Shown here one piece after another: positions 8,507-18,196 of a DNA stretch of 37,958 nt; the stretch's first letter is position 1; each line of letters starts with the position of its first letter. This DNA is from Planctomycetaceae bacterium (lineage in GTDB: Bacteria; Planctomycetota; Planctomycetia; Pirellulales; Pirellulaceae). Under the pieces are notes generated by a model. It ran no database searches, was not told the DNA's origin, and saw nothing but the letters and a program-made list of their open reading frames with translations. The stretch spans positions 1 through 37,958 of the forward strand of contig PBSM01000254.1 of the NCBI GenBank assembly GCA_002726245.1. The letters run 5' to 3'. The position numbers and the translations under genes were made by a program.

Positions 8507-10826
8507 ATGATGATGTTTCTCCGCAATATGTCGATACCGACCAAGATGGTTGTCTTGGCGTGCGGATCCGCGGCGCTGGCGTTGGTGTTGGCATGCGTTG
8601 GATTCGCGTGGTATGGAATCAATAACCTGCGCGATGCCAAAGGCCGCCAGCTCCGTGATCAGGCGGAGGTCGTGGCGTTTCAAGCGGGGCCCGCCATTGC
8701 CATGCGAGACCAGAAACGCGAAACCGGGATTCTGTCTTCACTACAGACGGACACCACCATCGAGGAGGCGCGTATTTATGGCCGCGATCGCAAGATCATC
8801 GCGACCTGGGGCGAACAACGTACCGTTACCGCTCCGGTGTACAATCCGCGAGGCTATCGCTTCATCGGTTACAAACACGTCGAAGTGCTCCATCCGGTTT
8901 CCGTCGGCAACCAGAAGTTGGGATCGATCTACATTCGCGCCAACACATCAGACCTACAGGCCGCCTCGTGGACTTTGTTCGCATCGCCTGATATTTGCTG
9001 GCATTCGCGATGTTGGTTGTGATCTTCATTTCCATGCGACTGCAACGCGCGATCTCACGGCCGATCGTTGCACTGACGAAAGCAGCTCAGCAGATCTCGC
9101 TGAGTGCCGATCCTTCGATACGTGTCGAGACCCAAGCCAGTGGCGAGTTGAAGACACTGCAAGATACTTTCAATCGGATGCTTGATCGCATTCAGCAGTC
9201 AGAGCGCGCCACGGCGATCTGGAGAGCCGCGTTCTCGCTCGTACCAAAGAGTTGTCTCAAGAAGTGACGCGACGCAAACAGACTCAGGACGCCCTCAAGG
9301 CCGCCAAGGAAATCGCTGAGGCAGCGAGTGAGGCGAAGACGGAGTTTCTCGCGAACATGAGCCACAAGTTTCGGACACCGTTGAACGGGATCATTGGTTT
9401 TACCGAGTTGCTACTCACGGACCGCGAGCGTTTAGCGGACGAAGAGCAAGTGGACTATCTCGGCACAATTCAGAAGAGCGGAGCCCACTTGTGCGAACTG
9501 ATCAACGACATTCTTGACGTTTCGAAGATCGAGGCGGGGCGGTTCGAGGTAGAGCGAATCGCTTGTTCGCCTCGGCAGATCATCGAGGAAGTCGTCTCGG
9601 TAAACAGTGTGCGAGCGGAGGCGAAAGGATTGTCGTTGGAATGCGATGTGACCGCGTTGCCTAACAGGATCGAGAACGATCCAGGGCGCTTGCGGCAACT
9701 GTTCATGAACCTCGTTGGCGACGCCGTGAAGTTCACCGAGCAGGGTGGTATTCGTATCACGGCAAGCGTCAAGGCGCGGCAGTTGTAGTTCGAAGTCGCT
9801 GATACGGGCGTTGGCGTTTCTGGTGAGAAACTCGAAGCGATCTTCGATCCATTCAGCCAGGCCGACACATCGGTCACGAGACGTTTCGGAGGTACCGGGT
9901 TGGGCCTGGCTATCAGCCGAAATATCTGCGAAGCACTCGGCGGCCGTTTGACTGTTGAGAGTGAACTTGGAGTTGGCAGCGTCTTTACAGCATCGATTGC
10001 GGCGACTCCCGCGGACCCGCAGACTCCGCAGGATGGCGATTCGACTCAACAGGCAGCGAAAGAGAGTGCAACCGCGAAGGTTGATCTATCGGGACGCAAG
10101 ATCCTCGTGGTAGACGACGGAGATACAAATCGGAAACTCGTCCAGCTAATCTTGAAACGCTCAGGAGCGGACGTTGTTACGGCCTCGAACGGCCTCGAGG
10201 GAGTGCATGTTGCACAGGCTCAGCATCCAGAGATCATTCTCATGGACATGCAAATGCCTATCATGGACGGATACTCGGCGACTCGCCAACTCCGTGCTTC
10301 GGGGGTGATCTTGCCCATCATCGCGCTCACCGCTCACGCCATGAAAGGCGACGAAGAGCGTTGCTTGGATGCGGGGTGTTCCGACTACCTCACCAAGCCA
10401 GTCGATGCCGCACGCGTGTTGGCGATGGTCGCGGAATGGCTGTCCACCGGCCAACAGCAGGAAGTACCCGCATCGGACCTCGGTTCCGAACTCGACACCG
10501 TGGAGGTGGAGTCGATTCACTCGACGCTGCCTTTGGACGATGTCGAGTTCTGCGAAATCGTTATTGAATTCGTTGAACGCCTGCGGGAGCGACTGATCGA
10601 AATGCGCCGCGTTCATTCAACAGGGGCCAGCCAAGAGTTGGCTCGGCTCGCGCATTGGCTGAAAGGCGCCGGTGGTACGGCTGGCTTTCATGACCTTACG
10701 GAGCCAGCACGAGGATTAGAGCAAGCCTCGCAGTCCGACGACTCTATGGCGGCGAACACTTGGCTTAACAAGACCGAAGAAATCGCCTCACGGATCGAGC
10801 TGCCGCAAATGCCGGTGAACTCGTAA
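8507..10826 (+). pseudogene. Hybrid sensor histidine kinase with receiver and HPt domains, broken by two frameshifts and a stop
   Basis: Read across frames, this is one gene of about 770 codons. Frame 1 (8507 to about 8985) gives a TM helix and a periplasmic sensor region (VVAFQAGPAIAMRDQKRETGILSSL, CHASE8-like). After a frameshift near 8975-8992 comes the second TM helix and a HAMP domain (ISRPIVALTKAAQQIS, to about 9230). After another shift near 9215-9250 the frame carries HisKA with His codon 9363-9365 ([16 protein letters not shown]; the usual Glu after His is Lys). A TAG at 9786-9788 interrupts the ATPase domain just before FEVADTGVGV, probably from CAG. GTGLGLAI, the receiver (VDDGDTN, phospho-acceptor Asp 10245-10247, TKPVD) and the HPt domain (His codon 10653-10655 in AHWLKGAGG) follow intact. 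As read, no full kinase can be made; the 3' part could only give a receiver-HPt fragment. Confidence 0.85.
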
Positions 10827-10842
10827 ACCGACTCGTGAAGAC

Positions 10843-11511
10843 CTAGTCGCGATTGGGGCCGCTGACCGCGCGAAGGTATTCCGCCAGACGGCCTTGGAGA
10901 TCGAGCAGACTTTGCCACTGCCGCAAGTCGAGCTTGACCTGTTCACCTTTGCCCTCCGTTTCCACTGAATCTATCAGGTTGCGGATACGGATGTGCACGT
11001 ACTCGATCAGCTCTGCTAACTGAGCAGCCTGTCCCGGCGACATGCGATCGGGAAGCTCGGGTGGCTCGAGCGCATGCAGCGTTGCTTGCAAGTCGTCTCC
11101 CTCTTCCCACTGCAAGTCGAAATCGAGCGATCCCGGCTGGCCCTTAAGATGCGACGGATCAAGCGTCCCACGCGCTGCGGCGCCACTCTTTCGCATCTCT
11201 GCCAGTCTGCCGGCGATCTCGTCTCGAGATCCAAATAGCAGCACGGATCGGCCCAGCGTGATCATGTCGCCAAAGCGCAGGATACGAAGCTGGATATCTT
11301 CGCCGTTGACCTTCGTCCCATTCGTGCTTTCCAGATCGGTAAGCACGAGTTTCTCATGGTCTTCCTGGATCTTCAAATGAAAGCGACTTACGCGCTCGTC
11401 GTTCAACTGGAGCGAGTTCCCTTCCTCACGCCCAATCGTCACCGGGGGCGATAGTTCACCAAACACCCTCCCGCGATCAGCACCATCAAGCACGCGCAAC
11501 GTAATCGTCAT
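10843..11511 (-). CDS. FHA-domain protein
   Basis: Residues 1-95 form a forkhead-associated domain, which binds phosphothreonine peptides: VTIGREEGNSLQLNDERVSRFHLKI contains the GR, S-R-x-H core, and LESTNGTKVNG the N-G-T loop. The remaining 125 residues are acidic, then helical, with a likely coiled coil at the C-terminus (LIDSVETEG to RLAEYLRAVSG), and match no family I know. Planctomycetes have many Ser/Thr kinases, so a link to such signalling is plausible, but no kinase is next to it. It converges on the broken sensor kinase (17 bp between stops), which is not a natural partner on this evidence. A good promoter lies at 11577-11606. Confidence 0.85.
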   Translation of the reverse strand: MTITLRVLDGADRGRVFGELSPPVTIGREEGNSLQLNDERVSRFHLKIQEDHEKLVLTDLESTNGTKVNGEDIQLRILRFGDMITLGRSVLLFGSRDEIAGRLAEMRKSGAAARGTLDPSHLKGQPGSLDFDLQWEEGDDLQATLHALEPPELPDRMSPGQAAQLAELIEYVHIRIRNLIDSVETEGKGEQVKLDLRQWQSLLDLQGRLAEYLRAVSGPNRD

Positions 11512-11576
11512 TCAGCCCGGCTCTCTTGGAAGAAACTACCTGAAATGCAAATATCCGATACGCTGATCCAACCGCG

Positions 11577-11606
11577 CTTATAGCATCCCCACAAAGCGGT
11601 GGTCAA
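11577..11606 (-). promoter_or_regulatory. Sigma-70-type promoter for the FHA gene
   Basis: On the minus strand TTGACC (11606-11601) and TATAAG (11582-11577) are 18 bases apart, and the -10 has a TG extension one base upstream (TGCTATAAG). Transcription would start about 60 bases before the FHA start codon at 11511. Confidence 0.5.
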
Positions 11607-11749
11607 GTCGTTAACTAGGATTTTCGAAGGGATGGTTTGGGTGCAGATGCCTGAAAAGAACGTCCGTCGGACCACGACAAGAAATCATGTGTACGAGAAA
11701 ACGGAAGAAGCTGCCTTAGTGCCTTGTCAACGTTGATTGAGGGATGCGT

Positions 11750-11822
11750 GTAGGCCGGAACAAGTCTGCGCAGTAGCGGCAGCAGTCCGATTGCCGAAAC
11801 GGCGAAGACTTGTTCCGCCTAC
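11750..11822. repeat. Imperfect inverted repeat upstream of recA
   Basis: GTAGGCCGGAACAAGTC (11750-11766) pairs with GACTTGTTCCGCCTAC (11807-11822) with a single unpaired base; inside are smaller CGGCA/TGCCG pairs. It resembles dispersed planctomycete GGAACAAG palindromes but has no second copy here. The remaining bases from 11607 to 12024 hold no gene or clear recA promoter that I can support. Confidence 0.6.
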
Positions 11823-12024
11823 CATTTGCTATCTGTATCGAATTCACGACTGACAGGGCACAAGGATCAGGCAAGCTGCCCCACTTCCCAACTCCGCTCG
11901 GCATTGCCTTTTGGTGGCCTTAGGAGTACCGTATCCAGGCGTTCACTATTCACATCGAAAGACTGATTGCTCTAATTGCTGCGGCGTTCAGGGCGACAAC
12001 TTTGCTGAACAGAAGGAGTTGGAT

Positions 12025-13158
<1,134 letters not shown>

Positions 13159-13181
13159 GGGGAAGTGTTCCAACTATCCGT

Positions 13182-13314
13182 CTAGTATTCCGTCGCAGCT
13201 CAGTTTTCGGGTAGCGAAGCTCGCCAAGAGCTTCGGCTCTTTCCGGTATTGGCCGAAAGTCTTGGCGACTTTCGCTACGGCCTACCCGAAAGCTAAGTCG
13301 AGACGAAGTACTAG
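13182..13314. mobile_element. MITE-like element with CTAGTA ends, 133 bp
   Basis: The ends CTAGTATTCCGTC and GACGAAGTACTAG are inverted repeats; 26 of 33 terminal bases pair, finishing in CGGGTAG/CTACCCG. Internal sequence folds further (CTCGCCAAGAGC and GTCTTGGCGAC). The terminal CTAGT-CTTCGTC pattern is shared with the element at 15110-15239. It has no coding capacity, so it would need a transposase supplied elsewhere. It begins 24 bp after the recA stop and could serve as its terminator. Confidence 0.65.
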
Positions 13315-13389
13315 GCGAGCCGTGCTCATGAATTCTTATTCGCAACAGACGCCGAGTACTCAGTACGTAGCGGCCTAGTTCGCCACTTT

Positions 13390-13505
13390 TGAGGCCTGAT
13401 AGCATCTGCAAAGCCCCGCAATCAAATCGTTTAACCCCCTGCCGTAGACGAGGCAGCATGGCGGCGTCACCTCGCCTACGGCAACGGGTTAAACGACTGA
13501 TGGAA
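13390..13505. repeat. Palindromic intergenic repeat, copy B
   Basis: This is the second copy of the unit at 8147-8250. Arms are 13427-13453 and 13470-13496 with 24 of 27 bases paired; the right arm and loop are identical to copy A, and the three changes (CCCCCT for CCCGTT, GTAGAC for GTAGGC) are all in the left arm. It ends 8 bp before the first possible start codon of the protease gene and probably carries part of that gene's upstream region. Confidence 0.8.
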
Positions 13506-13570
13506 AGCAACTTATGCATGCTAGCCTCATTCAAAGTGGCACTGTCCAACTAGGAAGCAGTGCCAGACGC

Positions 13571-15034
13571 ATGACGCGTGTCAGGCCTCTTGTATTTCTG
13601 CCGGTGTACGTCCTGCTTCACGCTCTGCCTATCGCCGCGCAACAACCCGATGCGCAGAGCGTGGCACTGGCAATGCAAGAAGTAGTCTCGATGACGATCG
13701 CGCGTAGCGAGCGATCCGTTGTTGCTATCGCGCGCGTGAGAAAGGATGAAGCCGACGCTGTTGCTACGTTACCGCTTCCATTCGGTCTGCAGCGAGGTGG
13801 AAATTCGCCGACGGACCCGGATTTCATCCCGCTGGAGTACGGTGCCGGCGTTGTTGTCGATGGTGAAGATGGGCTGATAGTGACCACGCTGCACGTGCTT
13901 GGCGATCTGGAAACGTCAGAGCACTTTGTGTGGAGTCAGAAACGTCCGTTTAAGGCAGACGTCGTTGCAACGTCCCCTTGGCTTGATCTCGCAGTACTGA
14001 AGGTCGATGCGGAAGGACTGCTTTCAATGCCACTGGGCGACGCATCAGCGCTCAAGAAAGGACACATCGTTTTGGCGCTCGGCAATCCTTACGCCATTGC
14101 GCGAGATGGCAGCTTAAGCGCCAGTTGGGGATTCGTCTCGAATCTCAACCGGTCGGCGCCACGAATCCCAACTCGATCGAAGGACTCACAAGGTCGCGAG
14201 ACGCTGCATCACTTTGGCACCCTGATTCACACCGATGCAAAACTAGCGTTCGGGTACAGCGGCGGTGCGCTGTTGAACTTGGAAGGAGAAATGGTTGGGT
14301 TGACGACTTCGTTGACAGCGTCGCCACGACACGAAGCATCGGCGGGTCTGGCGATTCCGGTCGATGCGACTTTCAAGCGAGTGCTCGAAGCCTTGAAACG
14401 CGGGGAAGCACCAGAGTTTGGCTTTCTCGGCGTCGGGCCCGCAACACTCAGCACAAACCTTCGTCAACTCGGACATCACGGCGCTCGCGTCGATACGGTG
14501 ATCGAAGGCACACCTGCCGCGAAAGCCGACGTACGTCCTGACGATGTGATTACACACGTCAATGGCCGTCCGATTTACGGCGATTCCGACCTCTTTCGCG
14601 CCGTCGGGCAGGCTGCTCCAGGAACGATACTCTCGTTGACAGTCGTCCGTGGCGACATCGCAGCAAACGACAAGCAGATCGAAACCGAAGTTGCCGTCTC
14701 GAAGAAGTTTGTGAACACGATCCGCAAACCCGTGTCTACGAAGATTCAACCCGTTTGGCGCGGCTTACGAGTTGACTACGCAACGGCTTCGGAGAGTTTC
14801 GCGCGGCAGTTGCCACGTCCACCAGCCGACAGCCTCGTCGTGACGACCGTCGTGGAAGGCTCTCCTGCCTGGGAATCGGGTTTGCAGCCCGGCGACTTCA
14901 TCACGCACACCGGAGACCTGCAAGTGACGACTCCCAAAGAGTTCGCGGCTGCGGTGGCGGAGGGGTCGGGAGAGGTCACGCTGCACCTCGTTGCCGCGGA
15001 TGGGACAACGACGCCGCGAACCGTCTCGCCCTAA
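13571..15034 (+). CDS. HtrA/Deg-like serine protease with two PDZ domains
   Basis: From ATG 13571 the 487-residue product starts with a signal peptide (RPLVFLPVYVLLHALPIAAQ); ATG 13514 would add 19 residues with no signal character. The trypsin-like domain has His108 (TTLHVLGD), Asp139 (PWLDLAVLKV) and Ser230 (FGYSGGALLNLEG), so the triad is complete, although the usual GNSGGPL reads GYSGGAL. Two PDZ domains follow at about 275-370 (FLGVGP...GTPAAKADVRPDDVITHVNGRPI) and 400-480 (VVEGSPAWESGLQPGDFITHTGDL). Such proteases act on misfolded or signalling proteins in the periplasm. It sits between recA and alaS on the same strand, but with repeats on both sides, so cotranscription is uncertain. 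Confidence 0.88.
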   Translation: MTRVRPLVFLPVYVLLHALPIAAQQPDAQSVALAMQEVVSMTIARSERSVVAIARVRKDEADAVATLPLPFGLQRGGNSPTDPDFIPLEYGAGVVVDGEDGLIVTTLHVLGDLETSEHFVWSQKRPFKADVVATSPWLDLAVLKVDAEGLLSMPLGDASALKKGHIVLALGNPYAIARDGSLSASWGFVSNLNRSAPRIPTRSKDSQGRETLHHFGTLIHTDAKLAFGYSGGALLNLEGEMVGLTTSLTASPRHEASAGLAIPVDATFKRVLEALKRGEAPEFGFLGVGPATLSTNLRQLGHHGARVDTVIEGTPAAKADVRPDDVITHVNGRPIYGDSDLFRAVGQAAPGTILSLTVVRGDIAANDKQIETEVAVSKKFVNTIRKPVSTKIQPVWRGLRVDYATASESFARQLPRPPADSLVVTTVVEGSPAWESGLQPGDFITHTGDLQVTTPKEFAAAVAEGSGEVTLHLVAADGTTTPRTVSP

Positions 15035-15109
15035 AGTCGGGCGGTCGTTATCATGGCCGGCTGGCTTACCGGGACGCGTTGCCCGGCGGCGCATCGCGCG
15101 GAATCCTGA

Positions 15110-15239
15110 CTAGTGCTTCGTCAAGTCTAAAAAGTGGGGTAAGCATCCTACTTGCGGTGTGTTTCGCCCGGTGAATCGCAAGCTGGAAGCTTACGCCACG
15201 AAACTGCAACCCCGAGTTTTAGTTTTGACGAAGCACTAG
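15110..15239. mobile_element. MITE-like element with CTAGTGCTTCGTC ends, 130 bp
   Basis: Left end CTAGTGCTTCGTCAA and right end TTGACGAAGCACTAG are perfect inverted repeats over 15 bp; extended to 23 bp they match at 21 positions, finishing in AAAA/TTTT. The interior holds weaker complementary pieces (GTAAGC and GCTTAC). No ORF is present. It lies 52 bp before alaS, and the right terminal repeat carries TTGACG, which could contribute a -35 box, although no matching -10 is clear. Confidence 0.7.
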
Positions 15240-15291
15240 AGAATCCCTCACATCGCTGACTTTCTGCGACTCCACTTACGAACGATCCGAT

Positions 15292-18105
15292 ATGAAGACG
15301 AACGAAATCCGCGAAAAATACCTCACATTCTTCGAAGGCAAAGCTCACACACGCTGTGCCAGCGACGTCCTCGTTCCCACCTGGGATCCATCGGTACTCT
15401 TCACACCAGCGGGGATGAACCAATTCAAAGATCACTTCCTCGGCAAGGTGAAACTCGACTTCACACGAGCAGCGACATGCCAGAAGTGTCTTCGCACGGG
15501 TGATATCGAGAATGTCGGGCGCACTGCTTATCACCACACATTCTTCGAAATGTTGGGCAACTTCAGTTTCGGCGATTACTTCAAACGCGATGCCATCAAC
15601 TGGGCGTGGGAGTTTCTAACCGACAAACAATGGCTAGGCCTTGATCCGGACCGATTGTCGGCTACCGTCTATCTCGACGATGACAAAGCGGCTGGCATCT
15701 GGGAGAGTGACATCAAGCTGACGCCGGCCCGTATCGAACGCATGGGCGAGCACGACAACTTTTGGCCGGCGGGGGCTCCGAGCGAAGGACCGGATGGAGT
15801 TTGTGGTCCTTGCAGCGAGATCTTCTATCGAGACGACTTCGGAGAGATCGTCGAGATCTGGAATCTTGTCTTTACGCAGTTCAATCGCGTCGGCGATCCA
15901 CCGGACAATCTTCGTCCGCTGCCGAGCAAGAACATCGATACGGGAATGGGGCTTGAACGCACCGCGGCATGTCTGCAGGGAGTTCAAACGAACTACCACA
16001 TCGATATCCTACAGCCGATCGTCGAAGCCGCTGCCGAAGTTTGCGGTCTTCGGTACGAATCCGATTCGGACAACGGGCGGCGGCTGCGGCGGATCACAGA
16101 CCATATCCGAGCCTGCACGATGGCAGTGCATGAGAATGTGTATCCGGGAGCCCAAAAGGAGAAGTACGTCATTCGGCGCCTGCTGAGGCGAGCCGTATTG
16201 GACGGCCATCAGCTCGGTTTGCGCGAGCCTTTCCTTTGCCAACTCGTCCCGGCCGTCGTCGAGCAGATGAAGGTAGAGTACCCCGATCTCTCGGAGACGA
16301 CGGAGCGAGTTGCTGGTGTGATCAAGAGTGAAGAGAGCAACTTCTTCGGCACGATCGATGCGGGCTTGGCTAGGATCGAGAAGATCTTCGACGACATGAA
16401 AGCGTCCAACCGCCCAACCGTGAACGGTGCCGAAGCGGCGGACTTGTACCAAACTTATGGCGTGCCGCCTGAAGTCTTTGAGACGATGGCCGCCGAAAGC
16501 AATCTCGCCTTTGATTGGGATGGATATCAAAGGGCAATGGAAGCGCACGGAGAAGCGTCTGGCAAAGCGGAACACATCGTGATGGGTGATAAGGGACCTC
16601 TTGATGCGATCAAGAAGGTTCTGCACGACGTCACGTTCGTCGGTTACGAACAGACCGAATCCGAAGCGGAGCTGAAGTTCATTGTTGCTCAGAACCAGTT
16701 ATGTGATCACTTGACGGAGATAGGCCATCAGCAGACGGTAACACTGGTGCTGGATCACACTCCGTTCTACGCCGAGTCTGGTGGCCAAGTCGGCGACCAC
16801 GGTGAGATCGTTGGCGAGGGCTTCCGGTTTCGCGTCGCGGATGTGCAGAAAGATGGCGGGCTGATTCTGCATCAAGGACACTTGACTGAAGGTGAAGTGC
16901 GAACGAGTTGCAAGGTGACCGCGCGAGTTGACGTCGCACGTCGCAACGCAATTCGCCGAGCCCATTCAGCGACGCACATCTTGCATCACGCTCTCCAAAG
17001 CAACCTTGGTTCGCATGCACAGCAGCAGGGATCCAAAGTTGAGGACGACTGGCTGCGATTCGACTTCACGAATCTTTCACCCGTCTCGCCCGAACAGCTT
17101 CAGACAATCGAACGCGACTCGGCAGCTCGAATCGCGGCTGCCGAACCGGTCGGTGCTCAAACCTTGCCGCTGGCCGATGCTCGCGCCGAAGGCGCGATGA
17201 TGTTATTCGGAGAGAAGTATCCGGATCCGGTACGAATGATATCGATGGGCGACTTCAGCAAGGAGCTTTGTGGTGGCACGCACCTGAGGAACACGGCCGA
17301 GGTCGGCGCGTTCGAGATTATTACTGAAGAGGGCGTCTCTGCCGGGACGAGGCGCATCGTCGCCCTAACCGGTGAGAAAGCAGAGGCCCACGCCGCACAC
17401 ACTCGCGAATCGCTTCAACGTGCCGCGGAGCTTTTGCAAGTACCGCAGCCGAACGTCCCTGACGCTGCACGGAGCTTGGCTCAAAGGGTCCGCGACCTCA
17501 AGAAACAGCTCGCGTCTGGCCATCGCAACGACGGAAAGGCTGATGACGGCCCTTCGTCCGACGATACTAAAGAGTCACACGACGTCGCCTATCACGAGGT
17601 GAAAGGCACTCTGCGCGAGACAGCTCGCCTGTTGAACGTTGCGATGTTTGACGTGCCAGCTCGGATCGAAGCTGTTCAGCAAGAAGTGGTTTCCCTGGTG
17701 AAACAGTTGGAGACGCTTGCGCAATCCGGAGATCTATCCGCGGATGGTTTTCTCGCGAATGCGATCACTTCCGGCGACACGAAGATTGTTGTGGCGGAAG
17801 CTGTCGGCGCAAATCCGAACCTGCTCCGCCAACTGATTGATCAGATTCGACAGAAAGCAGACTCCACCGCGATCTTCTTGGCGACCGCCGTTGGCGACTC
17901 CAAGGTGCTGCTCGTTGCTGGCGTCAGTCGCGATCTGGTCGAACGTGGTATCAGCGCCGGGAATTGGGTGAAGGAGGTTGCCCCCGTCGTCGGCGGAGGT
18001 GGTGGCGGGCGGCCGGACATGGCACAAGCCGGTGGCAAGAATCCGACGAAATTGCCTCAGGCGTTGGAAACCGCGCAGGCCTTCATCGACCAGGCGCTAT
18101 CGTAG
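15292..18105 (+). CDS. alaS: Alanyl-tRNA synthetase
   Basis: AlaRS joins alanine to tRNA-Ala and edits mischarged Ser or Gly. The 937-residue product is full-length. The class II core is at the N-terminus (EIREKYLTFFEGKAHTR, LFTPAGMNQFKDHFLG, TCQKCLRTGDIENVGRTAYHHTFFEMLGNFSFGDYFK, GMGLERTA). The editing domain has the zinc site HSATH (558-562) and CGGTH (660-664). The C-terminal oligomerisation/DHHA1 part has the Gly-rich VGGGGGGRPDMAQAGG typical of the family. A hydrophilic insertion around 740-765 (HRNDGKADDGPSSDD) is variable in relatives. The start at ATG 15292 matches the expected first helix, though no strong ribosome binding site is seen. recA and alaS are neighbours in many bacteria; here a protease and two repeats lie between. 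Confidence 0.98.
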   Translation: MKTNEIREKYLTFFEGKAHTRCASDVLVPTWDPSVLFTPAGMNQFKDHFLGKVKLDFTRAATCQKCLRTGDIENVGRTAYHHTFFEMLGNFSFGDYFKRDAINWAWEFLTDKQWLGLDPDRLSATVYLDDDKAAGIWESDIKLTPARIERMGEHDNFWPAGAPSEGPDGVCGPCSEIFYRDDFGEIVEIWNLVFTQFNRVGDPPDNLRPLPSKNIDTGMGLERTAACLQGVQTNYHIDILQPIVEAAAEVCGLRYESDSDNGRRLRRITDHIRACTMAVHENVYPGAQKEKYVIRRLLRRAVLDGHQLGLREPFLCQLVPAVVEQMKVEYPDLSETTERVAGVIKSEESNFFGTIDAGLARIEKIFDDMKASNRPTVNGAEAADLYQTYGVPPEVFETMAAESNLAFDWDGYQRAMEAHGEASGKAEHIVMGDKGPLDAIKKVLHDVTFVGYEQTESEAELKFIVAQNQLCDHLTEIGHQQTVTLVLDHTPFYAESGGQVGDHGEIVGEGFRFRVADVQKDGGLILHQGHLTEGEVRTSCKVTARVDVARRNAIRRAHSATHILHHALQSNLGSHAQQQGSKVEDDWLRFDFTNLSPVSPEQLQTIERDSAARIAAAEPVGAQTLPLADARAEGAMMLFGEKYPDPVRMISMGDFSKELCGGTHLRNTAEVGAFEIITEEGVSAGTRRIVALTGEKAEAHAAHTRESLQRAAELLQVPQPNVPDAARSLAQRVRDLKKQLASGHRNDGKADDGPSSDDTKESHDVAYHEVKGTLRETARLLNVAMFDVPARIEAVQQEVVSLVKQLETLAQSGDLSADGFLANAITSGDTKIVVAEAVGANPNLLRQLIDQIRQKADSTAIFLATAVGDSKVLLVAGVSRDLVERGISAGNWVKEVAPVVGGGGGGRPDMAQAGGKNPTKLPQALETAQAFIDQALS

Positions 18106-18196
18106 ACCGAGCCGCGTCGGAAATTCGTTTCCTTTCGCGAGCCGTCTGGTGTATCCTGCAAATGGTCTGGAATTCAAAGCGCGAGACACTTCGCTC

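Noticed and set aside
9432-10049. 205-codon minus-strand ORF opposite the kinase pseudogene
   Set aside because: The opposite strand carries HisKA and HATPase motifs; this frame is a shadow.
8513-10826. Four separate genes in the kinase region
   Set aside because: The pieces abut and together give one complete ordered hybrid kinase, so separate genes are much less likely than one broken gene.
11607-12024. LexA/SOS box upstream of recA
   Set aside because: I found no dyad of the known LexA types with adequate match and placement.
16009-16626. 205-codon minus-strand ORF inside alaS
   Set aside because: It overlaps the conserved class II core of AlaRS on the other strand and has no recognisable features.
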